Origin: Alopecurus myosuroides
Lineage: Eukaryota; Streptophyta; Magnoliopsida; Poales; Poaceae
NCBI GenBank assembly: GCA_028641055.1
Contig: CM054060.1
Span: forward strand, 310,730,949-310,794,948
Length of the DNA: 64,000 nt
Reading direction: 5' to 3'
Shown: positions 10,839-22,403 of the stretch, piece after piece
Position numbering within the stretch: position 1 is the first letter of the stretch
How the letters are laid out: each line of letters starts with the position of its first letter
Program-made: the position numbers and the translations under genes
The notes under the pieces: generated by a model
Database searches by the model: none
Seen by the model: the letters and a program-made list of their open reading frames with translations, nothing else
What the model was told of the DNA's origin: nothing

Positions 10839-11745
10839 TGTCGGGGGGTTACCCCCGAGTAGGGTAAAGGCAAGTGGTAAAGGCGACTTACAGAAGAGAG
10901 GTTTGGTCGAGTAGCCGACTACCCGGTACCCGCTACCCGGTCGACTGCTACTCGGTCTCACCTCAATATGACCAGAAGGAGATATCAATCAAGTTCTGTC
11001 CATTCGAGTAGAAGAATTGGCCCGAGTAAAATTGGCGGGAATCTACTCGGGCCAGAAAGTCAAAGGAGCCGTTCTGACACAGGATCCCGCGTATCCTGGG
11101 TCCGTACTTGGCAGTATTCGAACTACTGTTCATCTGGGACCGGCCTGCCTGACAGTGACAGCATGGAAGCAGGCCGTGGCAGGATAAGGGGGGCCTACTC
11201 TGTGTTTGGCACAGTGATACCAGTCTGTCCCCTTGTTTTTCCCAACGACTTTCTAGATGCAGCCAAGATTAGGAACCAAAGCTGTCAGCGGGAACCCGGA
11301 AGAAGGACGATGTGCACACTATGTCGACACTTGTCCATGTTTGGACGTATCCGGCTGGGCACCATGCATATAAGGTGCCCCGCCGCCTCCTGCGTGAGGA
11401 TCGAACACATCTTGACCTAGATCGCATAAAGGATCGCATGCTGGGACACTAGAAACCCTAAGTTCTTGACCTAGTTCATCATCTAGAGAGGAGAGTGGCT
11501 ACTCGGTAGCAAGAACATTGTACTGTGGCTACTCGGTGAGACACCAGAATACACAAAGAAAGGCAGGAGTAGGGGTTTTACCTCCTCACGAGGGCCCTGA
11601 ACCTGGGTAGATCGTGTTGTTTGCAGTGTTTACTTCGTACCTCACGCGGCTACTCGTCGCGTGATCCCTCCCCGAGCACCTCCAGCGTCCTTCGTCCCCA
11701 CATCTTTAGCCATCCTATGGCATCTGCCATGACACCACCACGACA
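10839..11745 (+). repeat. 3' LTR of element A (907 bp)
   Basis: The LTR starts TGTCGGGGGG after the PPT and ends CCACCACGACA, giving the inverted ends TGTCG/CGACA. It is homologous along its length to the LTR at 22940-23815. A TATA-like TATAAG stands at 11369-11374. The 31-bp length difference from B's LTR lies mainly around 11400-11470. Confidence 0.93.
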
Positions 11746-12969
11746 AAGCAGCCGAAGAAGTTTGTCTTTGATGACATGAAGGATGGCCCATGCAGTTTTC
11801 ACACTCATCGCCCCTCGAGGCATGCTAACCACACTACTCGGCAGTGCGAGTGGTGGGATGTGATCAAGAGTGATGGCTTGCCCCCTCCTCCTCCTCTGCC
11901 AGCGGCCAATGCCAATGTGCAGCCTACTCGCGCACCCGCAGCTCGGCCGCCAGTGTACCCGAGAAGAGAGAATGTGAACCAGGTGGCTTTAGGAGCCAAC
12001 CGTAACTTCAACAATGAGAGCTACCGCAACAACAACAACAACAACAATTACAACCGCAACAACAACAGAGGCAACAACAACTACCAGGGCAACAACAACA
12101 ACTGCAACAATGGGGGCGGAGGTTCTAACCAGTACCAAGAGCACCACGAGAGCTACATGATCTTCACCTCTGAGCCAGTCGACAAGCAATCGCAGCACAG
12201 GCGTGCCATGGAGGTCAATGCAGTGATTCCTGCTGTCCCTCACTACATGTATTGGTGTGACCAGGAGATCAGGTGGTCCCGAGCAGATCATCCCAAGGTG
12301 ATGCCCAATCCGGGTAGCTATGCCTTGGTGCTGGATCCTACCTTCCTGGGTCCCGAGAAGAATGTGAGGTTCAGCAAGGTGCTAATCGACAACGGCAACA
12401 GCATCAACATCGTGTACAAGGACACACTCGAGAAGCTTGGCCTGGCCGAGAACATGATGCTGCCCAGCAAGACCACTTTCCATGGCATTGTGCCCGGCAT
12501 CTCGTGCAACCCGATTGGCCGAGTATGGATAGATGTGCTATTCGGCACCAGGGATAACTGCCGCACAGAGCGCCTGCAGTTCGAGGTGGTTGATCATCAG
12601 AGTCCTTACCATGCTCTACTCGGCAGGCCTGCTCTGAGCAAGTTCATGGCCTCTACTCATGTTGCATATCTGAAGATGAAGATCCCTGGTCCCAATGGCA
12701 TAATTACTATCTCTGGTGATTACAAGAAGTCCATGGAGTGTGCCTCTGTTGGTTCCCAGTTGGCGGAGTCGATGGTGATTGCTGCCGAGAAGAAGAAGAT
12801 GTATGAGGTGGTGGCCATGGCGCAATCCGCGCAAGCTGGCGCGCAAGGCGTGCCGAGTACCCAGCACGGGACCGCATTCCAGGCATCTCAGGAGACCAAG
12901 AAGGTCCAGGTCGACCCCGAGTTCCCCGACCGCGTAGCCATCATTGGCTCCGGGTTGGCGGAGAAATAG
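11746..12969 (+). CDS. gag C-terminal half and protease of B (5' cut by A)
   Basis: The frame is open from the LTR edge (KQPKKFVFDD...). It includes a Cys/His-rich segment (CSFHTHRP... TTRQCEWW, near 11788-11853) resembling the gag C-terminus of related elements. A proline patch and an Asn-rich AAC tract (about 12010-12115) follow, then the protease motif DNGNS near 12388-12402. Copy A has DNGSS there, so one residue beside the catalytic DNG differs. The frame stops at TAG 12967-12969, the same position as in A, and continues in frame into RT. Confidence 0.85.
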   Translation, partial: KQPKKFVFDDMKDGPCSFHTHRPSRHANHTTRQCEWWDVIKSDGLPPPPPLPAANANVQPTRAPAARPPVYPRRENVNQVALGANRNFNNESYRNNNNNNNYNRNNNRGNNNYQGNNNNCNNGGGGSNQYQEHHESYMIFTSEPVDKQSQHRRAMEVNAVIPAVPHYMYWCDQEIRWSRADHPKVMPNPGSYALVLDPTFLGPEKNVRFSKVLIDNGNSINIVYKDTLEKLGLAENMMLPSKTTFHGIVPGISCNPIGRVWIDVLFGTRDNCRTERLQFEVVDHQSPYHALLGRPALSKFMASTHVAYLKMKIPGPNGIITISGDYKKSMECASVGSQLAESMVIAAEKKKMYEVVAMAQSAQAGAQGVPSTQHGTAFQASQETKKVQVDPEFPDRVAIIGSGLAEK

Positions 12970-15900
12970 GAAAGCGAGCTCATCCACTTCCTCCTTGAGA
13001 ATCGGGATGTATTCGCCTGGTCCAATGAAGATCTACCAGGGGTCCCGAGGGAGTTGGTTGAGCACTCATTACATGTGCGTCCTGACGCCAATCCAGTGAA
13101 GCAGGCTATGCGCCGCTTCGGAGATGAGAGAAGGAAGGCCATTGGTGACCAGATCACCAAGCTGCTGATAAGCAATTTCATCATGGAGGTGCTGCATCCG
13201 GATTGGCTAGCCAACCCGGTCATGGTCGAGAAGAAGAAGGAGGATCCCAAGGCTGCCACTGCATGGCGCATGTGTGTCGACTACACCGACTTGAACAAGG
13301 CATGCCCCAAGGATCCCTTCCCGCTACCTCGCATCGATCAGGTGATCGATTCCACTGCTGGTTGTGAATTGTTGTCTTTCATAGATGCCTACTCTGGTTT
13401 TCACCAGATTGCACTCAATCCTGCTGATCAAATAAAGACTGCTTTCATTACCCCGTACGGGGCTTATTGCTATCGTGTCATGTGTTTTGGCTTGAGGAAT
13501 GCGGGTGCAACCTATCAGAGATGCATGCAGAAATGCTTGCACGACCAGCTCGGCAAGAATGTGCAGGTGTACGTAGATGACATTGTCATCAAAACGAATA
13601 AAACACATACTCTGCTTGCCGACTTGGAGGAAACCTTTGCTAACCTACGCAAGTACAAAATGAAGCTGAATCCGAGTAAATGCACCTTTGGTGTCCCGGC
13701 TGGCAAGCTACTCGGCTTCCTGGTGTCTAGTCGGGGCATTGAGGCCAATCCTTCGAAGATAAAGGCTATTGAGAGCATGTCTTTGCCGAGATCCTTGAAG
13801 GATGTGCAGAAATTCACTGGTTGCTTGGCATCTCTGAGCCGTTTTCTGGGCCGAATGGGCGAAAAGGCACTGCCTTTGTACCAATTGATGAAGAAAAGTG
13901 ACAAGTTTGTCTGGACTCCGCAAGCGGATGTGGCATTCAACGAGCTGAAAGCAATGCTGGCTAGCGCTCCCATCTTGGCTAGTCCGCTACCCAAGGAGCC
14001 TATGCTGATGTACATTGCTGCGACTAACCGAGTAGTCAGTGTGGTGATTGTGGTGGAACGAGAAGAAGAAGGCAAGAGTGTGCAGCGCCCAGTGTACTAT
14101 CTCAGTGAAGTGCTGTCCAGCTCCAAACAAAACTACCCGCACTACCAGAAGATGACCTACGGTGTGTACCTGGGCGCCAAGAAGCTAAAGCATTACTTCC
14201 AAGAGCATCCTATCACGGTTGTGAGCTCTGCTCCCATCTCGGATATCATGGGCAACAAGGAGGCGAGTGGCAGAGTAGCCAAGTGGGCAATCGAGCTAGC
14301 CGCGTATGCACCCGCGTACGCGAGAAGAGAAGCCATCAAGTCTCAGATTCTGGCGGAATTCCTGGTGGACTGGGCCGAGGTGCAGTATGAACCTCCTGCT
14401 CCAGTTTCTAACTACTGGAAGATGCACTTTGATGGCTCGAAGGTGAAGGAAGGCCTTGGTGCTGGCGTCGTGCTTACGTCACCTAAGCGAGATCAACTCA
14501 AGTATGTGCTGCAGATCCACTTCAAGGCGTCCAACAATGTAGCAGAGTACGAGGCAGTGGTGCATGGCTTGCGAGTAGCCAAGGAGGTTGGCGTGCAGCG
14601 CATTATATGCTATGGCGATTTAGATCTGGTGGTGCAGCAAGTCTCTGGCACTTGGGATGCTCTAGATGCCAACATGGCATCATATCGCTTCCTGGTGCAG
14701 TCTATGACTGGGTTCTTCGAAGGCTGCGAGTTCCAGCACATTCACCGAGCAGAGAACGAAGCAGCAGACGAGCTATCCAAGTTGGGATCTTCTCGGCAAT
14801 CCATCCCGGCGGGAGTTGCCTTGGAGCACTTGAGGAAACCATCCATCAAGCCTTCTCCCAACTCGGAGTCCATATTTGTTCCTTCTCTGCCAAGTGAGAA
14901 ATCTCATCCCATGGAGATTGACTGGGAGAATGCTACAGGAAACCCGGGGACTGCCGTCCTCTACTCGGGGACTGCCATTCCTTACTCGGGGACTGCCACT
15001 CCTTACTCGGGGACTGCCACTCCTTACTCGGGGACTGCCACTCCTTACTCGAGGACTGCTGTCCTTAACCCGGGGACTGTCGCATTCATTGAGGAAGTCC
15101 TTGCTAATCGGTCTGGGCTTCAGAGAAGTGCCCCCATCCCTAAAGAGCAACCAGAGGTACCTGTCCCAATGGAAGTAGACGAACCAGTGTTTCCTACACG
15201 GGAGACAGCGAGTTGGGCCATGCCCATATTATCCTTTCTGAGGGACGGTACTCTGCCAGAAGATAAGGTGGCTGCAAGACAGATTCAGAGAAGATCCAAG
15301 GGCTACACTATAGTCCGAGATGTGCTGCACAAGAGAAGTGCCACTAGCGTGCTGCAACGTTGTGTGGACCCAGCAGAAGGAGAAGAAATTCTGGTAGAGA
15401 TACACCAAGGAGAATGCGGGCACCATGCCTCTTCTCGGGCGTTGGTCAAGAAAGCTTTTCGGCATGGCTTTTACTGGCTTACGGCACTGCAGCAAGCTGA
15501 AGATATTGTGAGGAAGTGCAATGGCTGCCAGATGTTCGCAAGTAAGATTCACATGCCTGCTTCCGAGCTGAAAACCATTCCTATCACTTGGCCATTTGCT
15601 GTTTGGTGTTTGGACATGGTCGGGCCCTTTCAGCCGGCTAGAGGCAACATGACTCACATCTTGGTCATGGTGGACAAGTTCACCAAGTGGATCGAGGTGA
15701 AGCCTATTCGGAGGTGCGATGGGGCCACAGCTGTGAAATTCGTGAAGGATGTGATCCTGAGATATGGCTACCCGCACAGCATCATCACCGACAACGGCAC
15801 AAATTTTGCTGAGGGAGCAATGGTGCGGTTCTGCAGAGATAAGCATATCCGACTAGACGTTGCGTCAGTCGCGCATCCCGCTTCCAATGGGCAAGTTGAA

Positions 15901-16479
15901 AGAGCAAACGGCATGGTACTGGCAGGCATAAAGCCAAGGCTGATGGAGCCACTGCTGAAAACACCTGGGTGTTGGCTAGACGAGTTGCCAGCGGTGTTGT
16001 GGAGTCTAAGGACTACCCCTAACCGGTCAACCGGCTACACGCCATTCTTCTTGGTATACGGGGCTGAGGCCGTGTTGCCAATAGACTTAGAGCATGACTC
16101 CCCCCGAGTAACCCTCTACACTGAGGTGGAGGCGAGAGAAGCTCGAGAAGACGACGTTGACCTGCTTGAAGAAGCAAGAGAGCTGACTCTGTCACGTTCG
16201 GCAATCTACCAGCAAAACCTGCGGCGTTATCATAGCCGAAAGGTGAACCCAAGGGTTTTCCGAGAAGGAGACATGGTCCTTAGGCTTGTGCAGCGCACAG
16301 CCGGGATGCACAAGTTGTCTCCTCCATGGGAAGGGCCTTTCATTGTGAGCAAAGCGCTGCACAACGATGCTTACTATCTTATAGATGCGCGCCCACCACA
16401 GGCGAACAGGGCAGATAAAGCTGGAGAGGAAACCAAGCGCCCCTGGAATGTAGCCCTACTCCGTCGTTTTCATTCGTGA
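12970..16479 (+). CDS. pol: pol of B: RT, RNase H, integrase
   Basis: Same frame as the protease after the TAG and open to TGA at 16477-16479. RT has YVDD near 13570, RNase H begins near MHFDGSK at 14422, and the integrase zinc finger and DDE residues match those in A. The protein is 35 residues shorter than A's only because the heptapeptide tract has six units. A Ser-to-Leu change lies in the RNase H region (GDSDL in A, GDLDL here, near 14617-14631), close to the conserved GDS motif, and may affect activity. Confidence 0.92.
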   Translation, partial: ESELIHFLLENRDVFAWSNEDLPGVPRELVEHSLHVRPDANPVKQAMRRFGDERRKAIGDQITKLLISNFIMEVLHPDWLANPVMVEKKKEDPKAATAWRMCVDYTDLNKACPKDPFPLPRIDQVIDSTAGCELLSFIDAYSGFHQIALNPADQIKTAFITPYGAYCYRVMCFGLRNAGATYQRCMQKCLHDQLGKNVQVYVDDIVIKTNKTHTLLADLEETFANLRKYKMKLNPSKCTFGVPAGKLLGFLVSSRGIEANPSKIKAIESMSLPRSLKDVQKFTGCLASLSRFLGRMGEKALPLYQLMKKSDKFVWTPQADVAFNELKAMLASAPILASPLPKEPMLMYIAATNRVVSVVIVVEREEEGKSVQRPVYYLSEVLSSSKQNYPHYQKMTYGVYLGAKKLKHYFQEHPITVVSSAPISDIMGNKEASGRVAKWAIELAAYAPAYARREAIKSQILAEFLVDWAEVQYEPPAPVSNYWKMHFDGSKVKEGLGAGVVLTSPKRDQLKYVLQIHFKASNNVAEYEAVVHGLRVAKEVGVQRIICYGDLDLVVQQVSGTWDALDANMASYRFLVQSMTGFFEGCEFQHIHRAENEAADELSKLGSSRQSIPAGVALEHLRKPSIKPSPNSESIFVPSLPSEKSHPMEIDWENATGNPGTAVLYSGTAIPYSGTATPYSGTATPYSGTATPYSRTAVLNPGTVAFIEEVLANRSGLQRSAPIPKEQPEVPVPMEVDEPVFPTRETASWAMPILSFLRDGTLPEDKVAARQIQRRSKGYTIVRDVLHKRSATSVLQRCVDPAEGEEILVEIHQGECGHHASSRALVKKAFRHGFYWLTALQQAEDIVRKCNGCQMFASKIHMPASELKTIPITWPFAVWCLDMVGPFQPARGNMTHILVMVDKFTKWIEVKPIRRCDGATAVKFVKDVILRYGYPHSIITDNGTNFAEGAMVRFCRDKHIRLDVASVAHPASNGQVERANGMVLAGIKPRLMEPLLKTPGCWLDELPAVLWSLRTTPNRSTGYTPFFLVYGAEAVLPIDLEHDSPRVTLYTEVEAREAREDDVDLLEEARELTLSRSAIYQQNLRRYHSRKVNPRVFREGDMVLRLVQRTAGMHKLSPPWEGPFIVSKALHNDAYYLIDARPPQANRADKAGEETKRPWNVALLRRFHS
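14947..15072 (+). repeat. 21-bp coding minisatellite in B, 6 units
   Basis: Six 21-bp units of the same GTATPYS-coding repeat as at 2908-3138. One unit has lost the PPT-like GGGGACT core (CTCGAGGACT). Confidence 0.93.
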
Positions 16480-17150
16480 GCAAAGATGTGTATGTACCCT
16501 CTTATCTGAGTTGAAATTCTACTCTGCAATCTGAAATTGATCTCGGGGACTGCCCTCGTCCAAAATTGCTCTAAGTGTTTTTTACTCGGCTTTACCTTTT
16601 GCCTATTCGGTTGCTCTACTTCAAAATTCAAAGGTACATTGAGTATTGTGTTTAAACCTACATGCCAACTCTTCGACTTTGCTGCTGTCCGAAACCCGGC
16701 TTCATGGCAAGCAAGAGAACAAGCAAAAGGTCCACGAGCACAAGAAAAATTACTAAGGAAAAGAAGAGTGCAGGAACCGAGTAGGGTGCTTTTATTACTG
16801 TTCTGTGTCTTATCTTTTCGGCTAAGTGGTGGGCTGCGTTACTATGGTTGTTTCTAAGCGGCTAAGTATTTGCAGCTCTACTCTTTAACTCTTGTGACTC
16901 GAATACCAAAAAAGCAACAAGTTGCGGGTAGAGCTGAGACAAAAAGAGAGAGTGAATAAGAAATGCAACTCGGGGACTCGCATGATAACGCAACTCGGCA
17001 TCCAGCCCAGATTGAACAAATTGATTAAGTTGAAAATAACAAGTGGGAATAAAATTGAGTGGCAAGCAACAAGATAAATAGTCTGATACATTTGCTCCCG
17101 GCATCCCGAGGATCTGATAAGTGTTTGAGTAAAAAGTTTGCAGGATAAAA
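16480..17150. other. Spacer between pol and opposite-strand gene (B)
   Basis: Homologous to 4546-5213, with no coding sequence seen. PPT-like CTCGGGGACT motifs recur at 16542-16554 and 16969-16977. Confidence 0.6.
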
Positions 17151-20100
17151 TCATGTTGAGGAAGCGGTGTTGTCGGTGCTGGCCTTGGCGGCTTCATTTT
17201 CTGTGGTGGCCTTGGTCGCCTCCGCCTCCGAGCTGCCATCAGCTGTTTTCGCAGCTTCCTCTTTGGCGCTGGCATTGGTCGTGTCCGCTTCCAAGTGGAC
17301 GGTGGTGGACTGCTCCATCTCGACGTCATGCTCGGTGGCTACCTGGTCTGAGGTGGCCGTGGCCACCGAGACAGGTCCTGTTGCCAAGGAAGAACCAGAA
17401 GCTTGGCCTTGGGGGCGTACCGTGTCGTCGAGGGCGGCTCCTGATGAGGTGCCGAACTCGAGGGCGGCTGTGTCGATCTCCTCGACCTCTTCGTCGCTAC
17501 TCGCGACGACCGCGGCCTTCCCTTTCCCGGCCTTGCCCCTGGGTGAATCGAAGAAGCCCAACTCGGGATCTGATTCTTCGTCCTCCTCCTCGTCCTCCTC
17601 CACCTCGGTGTCGGGTTCAGTGAGGCCATCGATGAAGGTTGCCGTGTCAGCATACTCCGCAACCTCATGCGCAATCAGCTTGCGCATGGTCACGCTGCTG
17701 GGATCCGTCTCCCACTTGGAATTGGCGCGCTTCCCGCGGATAATCTGCATGTTCAAGTTCTCATACCAGGAGGCGACGCAGAGCAGCATCAAATCAGCAC
17801 CCGCCCGAGCTCCCGAGGCGCGCCACTTCTTCAATTCGGCTTTCACGTTGCGCAGCTTCAGAGCAAGGCCACAAATAGTTGTTGGCGCAGGATCCTGGGG
17901 CCAGAAGAGCTTGTGGAGCTGGAAGGCGGTGCGCACCAGGTCAGTGCCCACGCCGGCTAGGCGTTCGAACTGCCCTCGCATCACCAGCATGCTATCCTCG
18001 ATATCGGCTCTGGTGTCTGCAGCCTCGCCCTTCTCAATACGAGCTGCTTGGGCCTTGGCCAAAGCAGGCGCGCAAGAGGACACGATGTCAGGGAAGATTT
18101 CTGCAAGAAGCAAGTGAGAAATTCAGTAACAGAATTAGAGAGGAGGTAGGACCGAGAAGAAGAGATGCAGAAAGGAGAAAACTTACGATTCAACTCGTGG
18201 CGCAGCCCCTGCAGCTGGCTCTTCCATGCTTCTTCATTGGACACATGCTTCTCCCCGAGCAAGCGGAGCCCCTCCAGCTGAGTAAAGAGCCCAGCATTGG
18301 CTTTTGTCAGCACCTCGCACTCCTGCTTGAGGGCTTTCACCTTGGCATTGGCTGTTGCCTCGGCCTTGGCCTTCTCCGCGATGACTCTGTCCCTCTCGGC
18401 ACCAAGGTTGATAGCATCCTGGAGTGCCTTCTGCAGCTGGAGTTGCAATTTCTCCATCTCGGTAGCGTGCTCACTCTGCAGAGCAGCTGATTGGCTTGCC
18501 AGTTGCACCTGCACCTCAGCCGGTTTGAGGCAATCCTGATGTTCTACAACAAACTTCTTATGATCTTCTGAAAAGAGCAAAGCACGGTTAGCGGAGAAGC
18601 GAAAGAAAGAAACAGACACAAGGGCGAACCGAGTAGACAGTGGTTTACCTTCAAGCTTCTTGATGGTGGCCTCTCCATTCTCAACAAACGCACGGCAGTT
18701 CGCGTGCTCGTCAACCAGGGCTTTCAGTTTCCCTGCGGAGTAGAAATGGTTAACGCAAAAAAGCAGAAGCGGACGTAAACAAAAAACGCAATAACCGCGA
18801 AGCGTACCTTCCACCTCAGACAGCCTCATGGTGCTGTTCATTACTTCCTTGTCGGCTTCCTCGGCGCTCACTTTCTCTTTCTCCAAGGCAGCAATGCGTC
18901 TCTTGGCAATGGCATGATTCCAGAGAAGTTGACGGTGCAAGTTAGTCCGCTTCAGTACGCTGTTCTGAAAAGAGGAAAGAAGATGAATCAGACAAAGAAG
19001 TTGAGATTCAACCCGAGAAGACGGTTACTCGAGAGAGTATTTGTCTACTCGGCCAGAATCTCGGGGACTGGGTGATGGCTAAGGAAAAGGAAGACAAGTA
19101 GAAAAGAAGAAAAAATGCAACTCGGAAAGGATGATTAAGAACTTACTGCGAAGGATTGCTCGAGGTCCTCGGCGTTCTTGCGGTGGACAAACATCTTGGC
19201 AGCAAGCGTAGCAGAGGTGGTCGAGACGGTCATGGGTTTGCAACCCAAGTCCACCTTGTTCCAATCCTGACGCATATGGTCGATGTCGCCCAGATCGATG
19301 CCGTTCCAGTTGGGGTTGCCGAGAACTTTGCTGTCCCACTTGGCGTCGATGAAGCCGATCAGGTCGAGCACTTGCTCGAGGCTCTGGGACGTGATCGCTT
19401 GGTCTTGAGCTCCACGAGAAGCAATGGAGACGGACCTGTCTTGGTTTGGGGCCGGGGGCCTGGCATTCACTGCCACGGCTTTTCTCCCTTTCTGAAGAGC
19501 GAGACTCCGATCCTGGGGGGAAAGGCCGATCTGGTGCTGCTGGCTAACCTTCACCATGTAATCAGGGTAGCAGGGCTGATCAGCTACAGTAGCGGCGGCA
19601 GGAACCGCGATGGGATTGCGGATAACCAGCTGCCTGGACTGGCCAGCTGATGTCGGCGGCGGCTTGTCGGCAGCCCTCTTCTTTGCTGTCTCCTTCTGAG
19701 CAATTTGCTTCTCGGAGATTGGCTTCTCGGCCTTCTTCTTCTCGGTCGCCTTCTCCTGCTCAGCTCTCTCCTTCTCGGCTGCCTCGTTCTCGGAAGCATC
19801 TTGGGCGCTCTTCCTAGTAACCGGCTTGGCTGAAGGGCCGGTTGCAGCTTTGGGTTGCGGCACCAGGGAGGAGTCTGGCTGAGCGCCACCTTGGTCAGTT
19901 GGTGGCGCCAGGGGCGCGCTGTCTGATGCGCCATCTGGCTGGGCGCTACTCTGCGCGGCGTCTGGTTGCACGTCGCTCAGAGGGTAACGCCCAGTCGCGT
20001 CCTCTACCCGCTGTTCGGCAGCAGGATCAGGCTGGGAGATATCCATTGCTTCCACCCGCGCCTGGGACGCAGGGTCTTCTTGTCCAGCAGCCCCTGTTGC

Positions 20101-22236
20101 TGGCTGCTCCTCTCCTGTTTCCTGCCGCTCAAGGGCGGCGTCGTGGTGCATCTCTGTATCTTGATCTTGGTTCTCCTCGGCGGTGTCGGCCGGAGGGGAA
20201 GGTGGCTTCTCTTGATGAGCAGTGTCCTGCGCCTCCTGCTCGGCGCGGGATTGTTGCTCTGGGTCGGTGCCTCAGGCATCAGTGCCCTGTGGTTGTGCGT
20301 TGGCGGTGGTATTCTCATCATCGTCGAGGTTGATTAACTTGTCGACGTCAATGGCAGCTTGCTTCTTGGCCTGGTCAGGCGCGAAAGCAGCATTCGCATC
20401 TAAGGGAGCTCTGATGAGGAAGGTAAAATCAGAAATTAGAGGAAGGCAGAGGAAAATTGAGAGAAAGCAGTAAAGCAAAAGGATTGGGAGTCAACCGAGA
20501 AGAACAAAGTAAACTGAAACTTGCAACCGAGAAGAAACTTACGCTTTGGTGGAGGGAATCGTTCGTCTTGTTCTCTTCACGACCTTCTTGGTCTCCTTCT
20601 CGGTCGCCTTCTTCTTCTTGGCGGGGGGCTCTAAGGCGCCACTGCCCGTCCGCTTGCGGGTAACAGGAGCGGCGACTGACAGAGGATTGGCCTCAAGGGC
20701 TCTCTCGTCCTCATCCTCGTCATCATCCTCAGCATCTGCAGCATCTGTGAAATAAAGAGGAAGAAAAACATTTCAGAAACAGCAGGCAAAGGGTTAGTGT
20801 TTCTCGTAGACAGAAGGCGTGAATTCAGTTACCCTCTAGCTCGTCATCGGACCAATCGCGTAGAGACGTTTCGGCATGCTGCTTCTCTGTCGAAGGGGAA
20901 TGAGGAAGATTGATCTGATCCGCGGTCTCGAGGGAGGCCTGGTCATCTTCTTCTCGGTCATCTGACCAATTGCCCTCGAAGCGCTCACAGCTTTCAGCTA
21001 GCTGGCGGTCAAGGACCTGAAAGACAGAGAAACATTGCAAATTAGCCGAGTAGCGAGAAGGCATCCTACCCGGATGGGCGTGCAAACACAAATCACACTG
21101 AGCCTAGGGAAGTTTGCTAAGTATTCTACTCGGCGAGGCGTGCAGGCAACAAGCACACTAAGCCTAAGCATTTCTCCCAAGTATGCTACTCGGCAAGGCG
21201 TGCAAACACCAAGCATACTAAGCCTAGGCAGTTCTGCAGAGTGCTCTACTCGGTGCGGAATGCAATTGCTAATCGCGGTAGGAAGAGGAGAATATCTACT
21301 CGGATTGCATAAACTGGAAGCAGAGAAAGGGGAACATACCCGTGGAATCGGCTTCGTGCGGCTGAAGGGGGTAAACCCATACTCCCAATCGTCGCGGAGG
21401 CCCGTGGTCAGGATGGACCTCGCGTGCTCGGCGACGTCCGCGTTGCTAAGCTCGAACGTGGTCGTTCGAGTGCAATCGCGGGGGCCTCCCAGGTAGCACA
21501 TTGGATGGGCGCGCTGCTGCAGAGGCAGCACTCGGTTCTTGATCCAGCAGGCGACGGGGTCATCGCTCCTGAGGCCCTCTCCGATTAGCGCAGCAAGCCG
21601 CTCCTCCATCTGCACGGCGTTGCGGTCGTTGGAGGGCCTCGTCTTCCAGTTCTGCCCGGACGGAGCTCGGTTGCTCCAGGCGGGCAGGTTGATGCGGTCC
21701 GTCACTGGTCCCCCCTTCGTGGCGGGGATGTTCTTCACATAAAGGAAAGATTTCTGCCACATACGGACGGAATCCAACCCCTTGATGCGAGGGTGGTTGG
21801 TTCCCGTCCGATGCAGCATCATGGCGCTCCCGGTGTCGGTTACCCGACTGCCAGTGGCCGCGCCATCCTTTTTCCCCTTGCTCTGCTGGCGGAGATGGAA
21901 GTACTTCAGCCATGTCTGTACCGTGGGGCGGACGCCGAGAAAGGCCTCGCACACCACGGTATGATAGGCGAGGAAGACGACCGCATTCGGAGGGAGGTGA
22001 TGCATCTGGACACCGAAGTGATCCAGGAAGGAGCGGAGAAAATCAGACGCTGGCAGGCCAAATCCTCGCGCGAAGTGCGCGAGGAAGACGACATGCTCGC
22101 CCTCCCGCGGGGCCGGAACGAGTTCGCCGTCGGACGGCCGGCACTGAACACCGGGAGGAACCCTCCGGGTGTTCACGAGCCAGGAACAGTCATCGACGGT
22201 AACATCGGAACCAGCCCAGCCGGCGCGAGCAGCCAT
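17151..22236 (-). pseudogene. Eight-exon opposite-strand gene of B, one nonsense codon
   Basis: Exons: 22236-21340, 21016-20833, 20744-20543, 20410-19147, 18964-18808, 18732-18649, 18567-18187, 18100-17151. All introns keep GT...AG and the same phases as copy A (0,1,2,0,1,1,1). The sum is 4,119 nt (1,373 codons). The only visible break is a TGA at 20274-20272 (codon 474) in the long low-complexity exon; the frame is otherwise open to the normal end. The indels in exons 1, 3, 4 and 8 are all multiples of three. This pattern suggests coding constraint until recently. Domain order is as in A, with the exon-4 region 40 residues longer. Confidence 0.8.
21067..21246. repeat. Three 60-bp tandem repeats in intron 1 (B)
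   Basis: Diverged three-unit array with an exact 60-bp period in the intron at 21017-21339, homologous to 8999-9178. Confidence 0.88.
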
Positions 22237-22403
22237 GGCAGCGAGCGAGAAGGTGGTGGAAGTTGGAGGAATTGAGTGGAGAGAACGAATCCGCAGCGGC
22301 GCAAACAGTTGCGCGGCGGCGGAGAGCTCGGCGGAGAAGGAAGAAACAGGGCAGAGAAAGAGGAAAGTGCGGAGGAGGAAGAAGGGGAAGTTACCGGTGG
22401 GGG

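Larger units (their letters stand above)
1..11745 (+). mobile_element. Ty3/gypsy element A, 3' part (Tat-like)
   Basis: The order gag-protease, RT-RNaseH-integrase, opposite-strand gene, polypurine tract and 3' LTR is seen directly. The 5' LTR, primer site and gag start lie left of the window. The LTR ends in TGTCG/CGACA at 10839 and 11745, and the next base already lies inside the gag frame of a second copy (B). A therefore most likely inserted into B; the bases AAGCA after 11745 should recur before A's 5' LTR outside the window. The extra opposite-strand ORF after pol is typical of the Tat lineage, where maize Grande carries a comparable extra gene; placing A there is inference. Confidence 0.9.
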
